Shown: positions 1 to 6,694 of the stretch, piece after piece | Numbering within the stretch: position 1 is the stretch's first letter | Layout of the letters: each line of letters starts with the position of its first letter | Source of the DNA: Deltaproteobacteria bacterium | Lineage (GTDB): Bacteria; Myxococcota; Myxococcia; Myxococcales; Myxococcaceae | DNA length: 8,208 nt | NCBI GenBank assembly: GCA_016875515.1 | Contig: VGRA01000090.1 | Location: 1 to 8,208 of the forward strand | Direction: 5' to 3' | Program-made: the position numbers and the translations under genes | The notes under the pieces: generated by a model | What the model was told of the DNA's origin: nothing | Seen by the model: the letters and a program-made list of their open reading frames with translations, nothing else | The model's database searches: none

Positions 1-1
1 G

Positions 2-466
2 GCGGGGGCGGCCCGGCTGCGGGCGGCGCTGGAGCGGCCGGCGCGCACGGGCTTCGGCGCGCTGCGCGGGCAGCTCCCGTGGCCGGTGGAAGGGAGCGTG
101 GAGGTGGGGTTTGGCCGCGTCTACAACGCGCGCTTCCACACGGAGATCCTCCAGAAGGGGCTGCACCTCCGGGCGCCGGCGGGTACCCCCGTGAAGGCGG
201 TGGCGGGCGGGCGCGTGGTGTGGGCGGACTGGATCCGGGGGCTCGGCAACGTGCTGGTGGTGGAGCACCCCGGACAGTTCCACACGGTGCATGCGCACCT
301 CTCCGCGTTCGCACGCGCCCCCGGGGACGGCGTCGCGGCAGGAGACGTGCTGGGGCGGGTGGGGGACACGGACTCCACCAAGGGGGCCTACCTGCACTTC
401 GAGATCCGCCACTTCGGCTGGGCGGTGGACCCGCTGCCGTGGCTGGCTGCGGCGGGGGCGAAGTGA
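2..466 (+). CDS. envC: EnvC-like M23 (LytM) family murein hydrolase activator, 5'-truncated
   Basis: Only the C-terminal 154 residues are present; the reading frame is open to the left edge, so the start and the usual coiled-coil half lie outside. The visible part is a LytM/M23 domain introduced by the typical EnvC phrase LRGQLPWPVEG, followed by GFGR, AGTPVKAVAGGRVVWADW, HAHLS and LHFEIRH, and ending in DPLPWL. In active M23 peptidases zinc is bound by an HxGxD motif and a later HxH. Here the HxGxD position reads Q-K-G-L-H (codons from 152), so the first His and the Asp are lost, while the HAH motif remains. EnvC and NlpD of E. coli are likewise non-catalytic and activate amidases at the septum; the same periplasmic role is inferred here. 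The stop TGA shares its A with the ATG of the next gene, so the two are probably co-transcribed. Neighbouring ctpA is a common partner of envC. A residual hydrolase activity cannot be excluded. Confidence 0.85.
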   Translation, partial: AGAARLRAALERPARTGFGALRGQLPWPVEGSVEVGFGRVYNARFHTEILQKGLHLRAPAGTPVKAVAGGRVVWADWIRGLGNVLVVEHPGQFHTVHAHLSAFARAPGDGVAAGDVLGRVGDTDSTKGAYLHFEIRHFGWAVDPLPWLAAAGAK

Positions 467-1761
467 TGGGGAAGAGGGGCCTTGGGGGACGGCGCGCGCG
501 CGGGCTGCTGCTCCTGGGGATGGCGTGCGTGGCGGGGCTGGCGCGCGCGGAGGGCCGGGACGGCGGCGTGGCAGAGGGCGGACCGGACACCTACGCGCAG
601 CTGGAGCTCTTCGCCCGCGTGCTGTCCTACGTGGAGAACAACTACGTGGACGAGGTAGACCGCGGCGCGCTCATCCACGGGGCGCTGCGCGGGATGGTGG
701 ACACGCTGGATCCGCACACGGTCTACATGCCGCCGGAGGTGTTCCGCGAACTCAAGGCGGACAGCGCGGGGGAGTTTGGCGGGCTGGGGCTGGAGCTGGC
801 GCGGAAGGAGGAGTCGCTCGTGGTGGTGACGCCCCTGGACGATTCGCCGGCCGCCCGCGCCGGGGTGAAGCCCGGGGACGTGCTGGTGTCCATTGACGGG
901 GAGTCCACGCAGGGGATGGACGTCTCGCGCGCGGCGCAGCGGCTGCGGGGGCGGCCCGGGGAGAAGGTGCGGCTGGGGCTCATGCGGCAGGGCTTCGCCG
1001 AGCCGCGGGAGTTCCAGCTGGTGCGGGACATCATCCGCGTGGCGGCGCTGGAGGGGCGGCTGTTCGGGCGCATCGGCCACGTGCGCATCCGGAATTTCCA
1101 CGAGCGCACGGACGCGCAGCTGCAGCGCACCCTGGAGCGGCTGCGCGCGGAGGCGGGCGGGGCGGGGCTCGCGGGGCTGGTGCTGGATCTCCGCAACAAC
1201 CCGGGCGGGCTCCTGGACCAGGCGGTGGCGGTGGCAGACCGCTTCCTCGCGGGCGGGCTCACCGTGGTCACCACGCGGGGGCGGGGGAGCAAGCCGCAGG
1301 CGGTCTACCGCAGCCGCGAGCGGGACACCGAGCCGCCATACCCGCTGGTGGTGCTGGTGAACGCGGGCAGCGCGTCTGCGTCGGAGATCGTCGCGGGGGC
1401 GCTGCAGGACCACCGGCGCGCGGTGGTGATGGGGGCGCAGACGTTCGGGAAGGGCTCGGTGCAGACGCTCATCGAGCTGCAGGACGGCTCGGGGCTGAAG
1501 CTGACCGTGTCCCGGTACTACACGCCGTCCGGGCGGAGCATCCAAGAGCTGGGCATCACGCCGGACTTCGCGCTGGGAGAGGGGAAGGGCGGGACGCGGG
1601 AGAGGGATCTCCGGCGCCACTTCCCGGGCGAGCCGGAGGCGGGGGCGCACAGCATGCCGACCGACAGCGGACCTCCCCCGGGGCTCCGGCCCAGCCCGGT
1701 GTCCGACGCGGTGGAGGACCCGGAGCTGAAGGCGGCGCTGGAGTACCTGCAGGGGCGGTGA
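466..1761 (+). CDS. ctpA: S41 family carboxy-terminal processing protease (CtpA/Prc type)
   Basis: This 431-residue exported serine protease cleaves envelope proteins near their C termini in the periplasm. Residues 1-28 form a signal peptide: basic GKRGLGGRRAR, a hydrophobic LLLLG stretch, and an ARA cleavage site before Glu29. An N-terminal helical region is followed by a PDZ domain at about 103-180 (GLGLEL, SPAARAGVKPGDVLVSIDG), which recognises substrate C termini. The catalytic core has LDLRNNPGG, then SASASE with predicted nucleophile Ser304, and TFGKGSVQ with general base Lys329 and conserved Gln333. The Ser-Lys spacing of 25 equals that of E. coli Prc (430/455). The ATG at 466 was chosen over the longer open frame because it gives the signal peptide and overlaps the upstream stop (TGATG), indicating translational coupling. 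In Pseudomonas CtpA degrades peptidoglycan cross-link hydrolases; a similar job beside envC is an inference. The last 50 residues are a low-complexity tail. Confidence 0.95.
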   Translation: MGKRGLGGRRARGLLLLGMACVAGLARAEGRDGGVAEGGPDTYAQLELFARVLSYVENNYVDEVDRGALIHGALRGMVDTLDPHTVYMPPEVFRELKADSAGEFGGLGLELARKEESLVVVTPLDDSPAARAGVKPGDVLVSIDGESTQGMDVSRAAQRLRGRPGEKVRLGLMRQGFAEPREFQLVRDIIRVAALEGRLFGRIGHVRIRNFHERTDAQLQRTLERLRAEAGGAGLAGLVLDLRNNPGGLLDQAVAVADRFLAGGLTVVTTRGRGSKPQAVYRSRERDTEPPYPLVVLVNAGSASASEIVAGALQDHRRAVVMGAQTFGKGSVQTLIELQDGSGLKLTVSRYYTPSGRSIQELGITPDFALGEGKGGTRERDLRRHFPGEPEAGAHSMPTDSGPPPGLRPSPVSDAVEDPELKAALEYLQGR

Positions 1762-1777
1762 GGCGCCCTGTCCGGCA

Positions 1778-2340
1778 TCATGGCCAATGAACTCGGTTCC
1801 GGCCGGACTTCTCAGCAGGACGAATCGCCCCGCCGAGTGGGCGCAGACCTGTGCCTCGCCGGAGTCGTTGTGTACGACCATCCGCGGTCCGCGTTGTTGA
1901 AGTGCCCGTTGGCTGCCGTTGTAGACGAAGTCTGCTGCGAAGCTCACCATCTGGACCGGGGAATGCCCGGTGGGGAGCCGCGGCCGTCCAAGCGGTTCTC
2001 CGCTCTCGTGATCATGAAGGTGAAGGTACCGGTGCTGCGCCACGTCGAGGACGGGCGAGCAGCATCGCCTGTGCCCAACGGGAACCGGTACGGCCATGTC
2101 CTTCTCTGCCGCCCCGAAGCACGCCTCCCCGGGACCGATCTTCCCGTCCCAGATCAACGTCGCCTGTGAACGCCGGGGAGCCGGGCTCGGCGCTTGCGCC
2201 CCGGCCGGCTCGGGCAGATTCTCCGACGCCGTCGGGGGCGGCGTGGGCGGCGTGGGCGTGGGTTGCTGACAACCTGAAGCTGCCGCCCACGCGAGCCAGA
2301 GATCCAGCGTCTGCCGCCGGGCAAGGACAAGACGGTTCAT
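1778..2340 (-). CDS. putative lipoprotein of unknown function, 3' end unresolved (possible frameshifts)
   Basis: I do not recognise this family. From ATG 2340 the minus strand encodes a short signal-like segment (LDLWLAWAAASG) ending at Cys24, a poor lipobox. A Pro/Thr/Ala-rich linker follows (about 27-58), then a compact domain with TLIWDGKIGPGEACFG, HRRCC, SPVQMVSFAADFVYNG and MVVHNDSG; Cys74, 93, 94 and 166 are visible. G/C-rich third positions in the blocks at 2160-2101 and 1980-1921 support coding on this strand. The frame has no stop of its own: it would run antisense through all of ctpA to 388, which is not credible. The other two frames stop at 1812-1814 and 1778-1780, so the true end probably lies there and a frame change is likely. 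I give 1778 as the outer limit. At 1919-1890 codon use favours the neighbouring frame. No clear ribosome site precedes 2340; GTG 2355 is an alternative start. It is convergent with ctpA and divergent from the PEGA gene. Confidence 0.5.
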
Positions 2341-2427
2341 GCCGGGAGCCTGCACCGGGCGCCGCGCGTGCCGGGCAGCAGGCGACCGAGGCCATTTTCC
2401 TGCCAGCAGGCCGCGGCTGTGGCTTTA
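2341..2427. promoter_or_regulatory. divergent intergenic region with a 12-bp inverted repeat
   Basis: This 87-bp gap separates the minus-strand lipoprotein gene from the PEGA gene, so it should hold promoters for both. The one ordered element I see is CCTGCCAGCAGG at 2399-2410, a perfect inverted repeat with 5-bp arms and a 2-bp centre, 17 bp before the PEGA start codon. It could be an operator or chance in GC-rich DNA. No convincing -35/-10 pair is visible on either strand. Confidence 0.25.
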
Positions 2428-4425
2428 ATGCCCCCCGTGAACCGCCTCCGTCGCCAACCTCCGCTCCGCGTGGCCCTCGCCGGGCTGATGGCCGGGCTTG
2501 TCGCCACCGGGAACGTGGCGCTGGCCGCGCCGCCCCGCTCGAAGGAGGCAGCCCCCCCGGGGCTGCCGCGCCTGGCCGTGGTGGCAGTGGCGGTGGACCC
2601 GGGACTGGCAGGGGCGGCCTCCGAGCTTTCCCAGTACGCCGAGCAGGCCGTGGTGCGTTCGGGGCGGTTCGAGCCCGTGCTGCTCGCCACGGCGCTCGAG
2701 GGGGACGGCGCCTCGGGGCGCGTCCAGAAAGAGGCGGACGCGGAGGCCGCCATGGCCGAGGGGCGGCGGGTCTACGAGGAGCTGGACACCGTCGCGGCGC
2801 TGGCGCAGTTCGAGAAGGCCGCCAACCTGTGCGTGCAGACGGATCTCTCCCGGACGTTCCAGAAGTGGGTGGACGCCCAGCTGCTCCGCGCCGCGTGCCT
2901 CGTGGCCAACGGGGAGCTCAAGGTGGCGGAGGTGGAGCTGGACCGGGTGCTCGCGCTCGAGCCCCGCGCGCAGCTGTCCGCGGACGTGTTCCCCCCGGAC
3001 TTGCTCGCCTACGCGGAGAAGGTGAAGAAGTCCGTCCTCTCCCTGGCCACGACCAGCCTCAAGGTCACCACCTCCCCCGCCGGGGCGCGAATCTACCTGG
3101 ATGGGCGCTTCCGCGGGGTGTCGCCGGTGGAGCTCACCGGGCTCACGCAGGCAGACCACTTCGTCACCGCGGTGATGCCGGGCCGCACGCTGGTGCAGCG
3201 GCGGGCGCGCTCCGGGGCGGTGTCGCTCGAGCTCCCCTATGCCCCGGGCGCTGCCGGGCTGGACCAGGCGGTGGCGGAGATCCGCGTGGACCCGCAGGGG
3301 CCCGGCCGGGACAAGGCGCTGCGCGCGCTCGGCCAGTCGCTCAAGGTGGACCAGCTGCTCGCGGTCCTCGTCCGGCGCGGGGCGCTGGCAGGCCGGCTGT
3401 CGCTGACGGGTCTCCGGGTGGAGATGTCGGACGGGCACAACGCCGGGTGGGCAGAACTGGAGCTCCCCGCGGACGACGCGCTGGCGGTGAACGCGGAGCC
3501 CTTTCTCTCGGGGCTGCTGGGGACGGACGCCCCGAGGCGGGGCGGGCCCGTCACCCACTTCGCGAAGCAGGCCGGGGGTGGCCTCAACATGCTCGCCTGG
3601 GGCCTCGTCGGCGGCGGGGCGGCACTGGTGGCGGGCGGGGTGGTGTTCGGTGCGCTCGCGCTGGGCAAGGCCGGCGAGTACCGCGGCATCCAGCAGACCA
3701 GCCCTGAGGCGGCAGCCACCGCCTCCACCGGGCGCACCTATGCGCTGGTCGCGGACGTGGGGGTGCTCGCGGGCCTGGTGACTGCGGGCGTGGGGACATA
3801 CCTCGCATTGACGGCCACGCCCGCGAAGGCTGCCCCGCGCGAGCCCGCGGCGCCCGCGCCGGCCCCGCCAGCCGGGAAGACCTCCACCGGAAAGACGTCC
3901 GGGGCCAGGGTGGTGCAGGAGCCCGCCGCGAGCGCCCCCCCGCCGGACGCCGCTGCCACGCCGACGCCCCCCCCGCCGGAGGTAGAGCGGAAGAAGAGCA
4001 AGAGCGAGCTGGAGGAGGAGAAGCGGCGGGAGAAAGCGGAGAAGCGCAAGGCCGCGGAGGAGGCCGCCCAGCTCGAGCGGGAAGAGAAGAAGCGCGCGAC
4101 AGAGGAGAAGCAGCGGCAGGCGGAGGAGCAGCAGGCGGCGGAGCGGCAGCGCGAGGCCCGGAAGCGGGAGGCAGAGGCGGCCCCCCCAGCAGGCGAGGTT
4201 CCCGCTCCGCCGCTGGAGAAGCCTGCCCCCGTGCCGGCGGTCCCTGAGAGGGTGGCGCCCCCGGGTGACAAGGCCGAGGCCGAGCGGCGGCGCGCGGACG
4301 AGGAGCGCGCGCGCCGCGACGACGACGAGCGGAAGAAGCGGGAAGAGGACGAGCGGAAGAAGCGGGAAGAGGACAAGAAGAAGCGCCGCCGCACCGACGA
4401 CGAGGACGATCTCCGGAACTACTGA
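2428..4425 (+). CDS. exported PEGA-domain protein with two membrane segments and charged coiled-coil tail
   Basis: The specific function is unknown; PEGA domains are small beta-rich surface or periplasmic modules. The 665-residue product starts with a signal peptide (basic NRLRRQ, hydrophobic core 14-30, likely cut after ALA at 33). Residues 48-90 look like a small alpha/beta domain. Residues 103-200 are helical and TPR-like (EGRRVYEELDTVAALAQFEK). PEGA follows at about 209-270 (SLKVTTSPAGARIYLDGRF, GVSPVELTGL). Two hydrophobic segments at about 388-412 and 438-463 may span the inner membrane. A Pro/Ala linker (464-518) leads to a Lys/Glu/Arg coiled coil (519-585), a Pro-rich hinge, and a charged tail with a perfect 24-bp tandem repeat, ending in DDLRNY. 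ATG 2428 was preferred to the frame's earlier ATG-less extension because it gives the signal peptide; GTG 2437 is also possible, and no strong ribosome site is visible. Its stop overlaps the next gene's ATG (TGATG), so the two products probably work together. Confidence 0.85.
   Translation: MPPVNRLRRQPPLRVALAGLMAGLVATGNVALAAPPRSKEAAPPGLPRLAVVAVAVDPGLAGAASELSQYAEQAVVRSGRFEPVLLATALEGDGASGRVQKEADAEAAMAEGRRVYEELDTVAALAQFEKAANLCVQTDLSRTFQKWVDAQLLRAACLVANGELKVAEVELDRVLALEPRAQLSADVFPPDLLAYAEKVKKSVLSLATTSLKVTTSPAGARIYLDGRFRGVSPVELTGLTQADHFVTAVMPGRTLVQRRARSGAVSLELPYAPGAAGLDQAVAEIRVDPQGPGRDKALRALGQSLKVDQLLAVLVRRGALAGRLSLTGLRVEMSDGHNAGWAELELPADDALAVNAEPFLSGLLGTDAPRRGGPVTHFAKQAGGGLNMLAWGLVGGGAALVAGGVVFGALALGKAGEYRGIQQTSPEAAATASTGRTYALVADVGVLAGLVTAGVGTYLALTATPAKAAPREPAAPAPAPPAGKTSTGKTSGARVVQEPAASAPPPDAAATPTPPPPEVERKKSKSELEEEKRREKAEKRKAAEEAAQLEREEKKRATEEKQRQAEEQQAAERQREARKREAEAAPPAGEVPAPPLEKPAPVPAVPERVAPPGDKAEAERRRADEERARRDDDERKKREEDERKKREEDKKKRRRTDDEDDLRNY
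4324..4371 (+). repeat. perfect 24-bp tandem repeat, two copies
   Basis: Two identical 24-bp units (4324-4347 and 4348-4371) each encode DERKKREE in the charged tail of the PEGA protein. A degenerate third unit (GAC AAG AAG AAG) follows. Because the unit is a multiple of three, gain or loss of copies would change tail length without breaking the frame. Confidence 0.9.
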
Positions 4426-5597
4426 TGGCTCCTTCACGCTCGCCCTGGACCCTGGCCCTGACGCTTGCAGGCACCGCCGCCTGCTCGCTGCTCATCCCCT
4501 TCAACCCCGAGGGGCTCCCGTGTGGCACGGGCGAGGCATGCCTGCCCGGCTACGCGTGCGTGGAGGGCGTGTGCCGGGCCTCCACCACGCCGCAGGATCC
4601 CTGCTCGTATTGCCGCGCGGACGAGCGCTGCAAGCCGGACAAGTCCGGCTGCGAGCCGAAGACGTGCGCCAACACCCCGTGCCCTGCGGGGGAGATCTGC
4701 CGGGAGATGGGCGGCGTGCCGCTGTGCGTCCCGCGGGAGGCCCCGTTGGCCGGTCATCCTTGCGCGGTGAACGCGGACTGCGACGTCACCACCGGCCGCG
4801 TGTGTGCGCGCGGCCAGCGCCCCCGCCGGTTGCCGGACGGGGGAACGGGGGATGGCATCTGCATCACGCCGTGCCTGGATGCCGCGCAGGGATGCGTTGG
4901 CAGCGAGCCCCTGACGTGTGCCGAGTACCGTTCCGGCCTCGACGCGTTCACCGGGCGCGCGTGCCTGGCCGCCGACACGCTCCTGCCCTGCAAGGCGGAC
5001 GCGGACTGCACTGCGCTGTCCCCGGACTTCACATGCGCCCAGTTTGCGCATCACAAGCTGGGTGGGTTCATCCAGGCGTGCGACCTCCCGGTGCCCGGGG
5101 GGGCGCAGCTGGGCGAGGCGTGTGGCACGGCCCTCCCGTCTCCCTCTGTGCCTCCGGCCCCTGTGGACGGCGGCGTTCGGGACGGGGGCTCCGCGGACGG
5201 TGGGGCCCTGGGTGCCGGTGCCGGACCGCCCGTGCGCTGTGCGCGTGGCTCCTGCGTGATGAGCCCGGACGGTGGCACCGCGTGCGCCCCCTCCTGCCTG
5301 CTCGGGGGCTGCGCAGCCCCGGACGAGTGCCGCACCGTGGAGGTGACCCTGGGCAACCTGAGCATCCGCCCCGCTGCCTGCGTGGAGGCCACCGGCTGCG
5401 AGGCGTGCAGCACGGACCTGTCCTGCGGCGGGGACGCGCCGCACTGCACCTCCATGCCGGACGGGGGAAAGGCGTGCCTCATTGCCTGCTGGATGGTGCG
5501 GGACGGGGGCAGCGCGGCATGCCCGGCGGGGCAGGCCTGCCAGCAGTTCGGCACCGAGTCCCGCTGCGTCCCGGCCGCCCCGGCCAAGTGCCCCTAG
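4425..5597 (+). CDS. cysteine-rich lipoprotein of unknown function (43 Cys in 390 residues)
   Basis: I do not recognise a named family. The N terminus (SRSPWTLALTLAGTAAC) is a lipoprotein signal with lipidated Cys20 predicted, although Thr at -3 makes the lipobox imperfect. Beyond Cys20 there are 42 cysteines, an even number compatible with full disulfide pairing outside the cytoplasm. Two related modules stand out: Cys113-x5-Cys119-x7-Cys127 and Cys189-x5-Cys195-x8-Cys204, each with an A-D-C core. A second pair surrounds SPDGGTAC (280-287) and MPDGGKAC (344-351). A Gly/Asp/Pro linker with three DGG steps (247-270) splits the protein into two Cys-rich halves, suggesting two lobes. The start is fixed by the one-base overlap with the PEGA gene, which implies coupled translation and probably a shared complex or location. 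No catalytic motif is visible; binding or structural roles at the cell surface are the likeliest guess. The frame ends at TAG. Confidence 0.85.
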   Translation: MAPSRSPWTLALTLAGTAACSLLIPFNPEGLPCGTGEACLPGYACVEGVCRASTTPQDPCSYCRADERCKPDKSGCEPKTCANTPCPAGEICREMGGVPLCVPREAPLAGHPCAVNADCDVTTGRVCARGQRPRRLPDGGTGDGICITPCLDAAQGCVGSEPLTCAEYRSGLDAFTGRACLAADTLLPCKADADCTALSPDFTCAQFAHHKLGGFIQACDLPVPGGAQLGEACGTALPSPSVPPAPVDGGVRDGGSADGGALGAGAGPPVRCARGSCVMSPDGGTACAPSCLLGGCAAPDECRTVEVTLGNLSIRPAACVEATGCEACSTDLSCGGDAPHCTSMPDGGKACLIACWMVRDGGSAACPAGQACQQFGTESRCVPAAPAKCP

Positions 5598-5617
5598 ACG
5601 CTGCCGTCCGGTTTTTT
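5597..5617 (+). terminator. weak candidate terminator after the Cys-rich lipoprotein gene
   Basis: A 4-bp stem GACG/CGTC with a CTGC loop (5597-5608) is followed, after CGG, by six T (5612-5617). The stem is short and its first base lies in the stop codon, so this is only a candidate. The T run also overlaps the possible -35 of the ddl promoter. Confidence 0.25.
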
Positions 5618-5644
5618 GGAGGGGTGATCACAGCCCTGTAGCAT
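5616..5644 (+). promoter_or_regulatory. candidate sigma70-like promoter for ddl with palindrome in the spacer
   Basis: TTGGAG (5616-5621) and TAGCAT (5639-5644) are separated by exactly 17 bp and match the consensus hexamers at 3 and 4 of 6 positions. The -10 ends 32 bp before the ddl ATG. The spacer contains the 8-bp palindrome GTGATCAC (5624-5631), a possible operator. The match is moderate, so ddl may instead depend on read-through from upstream. Confidence 0.35.
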
Positions 5645-5676
5645 CCCGTTCCAACCTTTCTTTCCGGGAGTGGACC

Positions 5677-6663
5677 ATGGGCAAGCGCGTCGGTGTTCTG
5701 ATGGGCGGTTGGGGCGAGGAGCGGGAGGTGTCCCTGAAGTCCGGGGCGGCGGTGGCGCACGCCCTGCAGTCCTCCGGCCACGACGTGACGTGCGTCCTGG
5801 CAGGGCCGGGGATGGAGGTGGCCCTGCGGACCGCCAACGTGGAAGTTGCCTTCCTGGCGCTCCACGGACGGATGGGCGAGGACGGCAAGGTCCAGGGGCT
5901 GCTGGAGGTGATGGGGCTGCCCTACACCGGGTCCGGCGTGCTCGCCTCGGCGCTGGCCATGAACAAGGTCTACGCGCGCAAGCTGTTCCGGTTGCACAAC
6001 CTGCCCACCGCGGCCGGCTACGGCATGAAGGCGGGGCAGCTGTCGCTGCTCGAGGACCTGCACGGGGACCTCGGCTTCCCGGTGGTGGTGAAGCCCGCCT
6101 CAGGCGGCTCCTCGCACGGCCTGTCCCTGGTGCAGGACGCCTCCGGGCTGCAGGGCGCGGTGGAGCTGGCCTGTCGGTATGGCGGTGAGGCGCTGGTGGA
6201 GCGGTACGTACGCGGCCGGGAGGTGACGGTGGGGATGCTGGAGGAGCAGGTGCTGGGCACCTGCGAGGTGGCCCACGGCGGGGAGCTGTTCGACGTGGCG
6301 GCCAAGTACCAGGACCAGGCCCGCTACCACCTGCCGGCGCGCCTGTCGGCCACGCGGGTGGCCAACGTGGAGGCGCTCGCGCTGGCCGCCTACCGGGCGC
6401 TGGGCTGCCGCGGCTACGCCCGGGTGGACCTGCTCGTCTCGGACGAGGCCAACGACGTGTTGCTCGAGGTCAACACCCTGCCCGGGATGACCCCGGCGAG
6501 CCTGCTGCCCAAGATAGCCCGCCACGCCGGGCTGTCCTTCCAGGACCTCTGCGAGCGCATGCTGGCCACCGCCGCGCTGGACGACGTCTCCGTCCGGCCG
6601 GGGGCCGATGCCGCCGCCGTGCAGGCCGCCCCCGTCCTCTCCGTGGTGGCCGCGGCGGGGTGA
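5677..6663 (+). CDS. ddl: D-alanine--D-alanine ligase
   Basis: This cytoplasmic ATP-grasp enzyme joins two D-alanines with ATP to give the dipeptide that MurF adds to the peptidoglycan precursor. The 328-residue product carries the family signatures in order: VLMGGWGEEREVSL near the N terminus, LHGRMGEDGKVQGLLE, PYTGSGVLASALAMNK, the ATP-binding KPASGGSSHG, FDVAAKYQDQARYHLPA, and RVDLLV...LEVNTLPGMTPASLLPK. Predicted magnesium ligands are Asp251, Glu264 and Asn266, with the same 13-residue and 2-residue spacings as Asp257/Glu270/Asn272 of E. coli DdlB. ATG 5677 is supported by GGGAG at 5666-5670, six bases upstream, and by the conserved N terminus starting at once. A roughly 25-residue Ala/Val-rich tail extends beyond the usual end. 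In many bacteria ddlB sits in the mur/fts cluster; here no mur or fts gene flanks it, so this is a stand-alone copy, and a ddlA/ddlB distinction cannot be made. Confidence 0.96.
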   Translation: MGKRVGVLMGGWGEEREVSLKSGAAVAHALQSSGHDVTCVLAGPGMEVALRTANVEVAFLALHGRMGEDGKVQGLLEVMGLPYTGSGVLASALAMNKVYARKLFRLHNLPTAAGYGMKAGQLSLLEDLHGDLGFPVVVKPASGGSSHGLSLVQDASGLQGAVELACRYGGEALVERYVRGREVTVGMLEEQVLGTCEVAHGGELFDVAAKYQDQARYHLPARLSATRVANVEALALAAYRALGCRGYARVDLLVSDEANDVLLEVNTLPGMTPASLLPKIARHAGLSFQDLCERMLATAALDDVSVRPGADAAAVQAAPVLSVVAAAG

Positions 6664-6694
6664 CACGCGCAGGCGGCCCCCGGGCCCGGCTTGT

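Noticed and set aside
79..465. Upstream extension of the ctpA frame
   Set aside because: It overlaps the conserved EnvC domain in another frame and its translation is low-complexity Gly/Arg; ATG 466 gives a proper signal peptide.
388..1777. Antisense continuation of the minus-strand frame across ctpA
   Set aside because: It mirrors a well-supported protease gene; its His/Arg/Pro-rich translation is a shadow created by GC-rich codons.
1780..2169. Plus-strand open frame opposite the minus-strand lipoprotein
   Set aside because: No signal, domain or ribosome site; the opposite strand gives a more protein-like product with a lipobox and better codon use.
2368..2427. Longer N terminus for the PEGA protein
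   Set aside because: It would bury the signal peptide behind 20 unremarkable residues and has no ribosome site.
2425..4437. Long minus-strand frame opposite the PEGA gene
   Set aside because: The leucine-rich start is only the complement of the Lys/Glu-rich tail; the plus strand has a signal peptide, a PEGA domain and operon overlap.
5482..5676. Longer N terminus for D-Ala-D-Ala ligase
   Set aside because: It overlaps the lipoprotein gene; GGGAG six bases before ATG 5677 and the family-typical N terminus decide the start.
6680..6689. Palindrome CCGGGCCCGG after ddl as a terminator
   Set aside because: A perfect palindrome without a loop and no clean T run after it; such G/C palindromes are expected by chance here.
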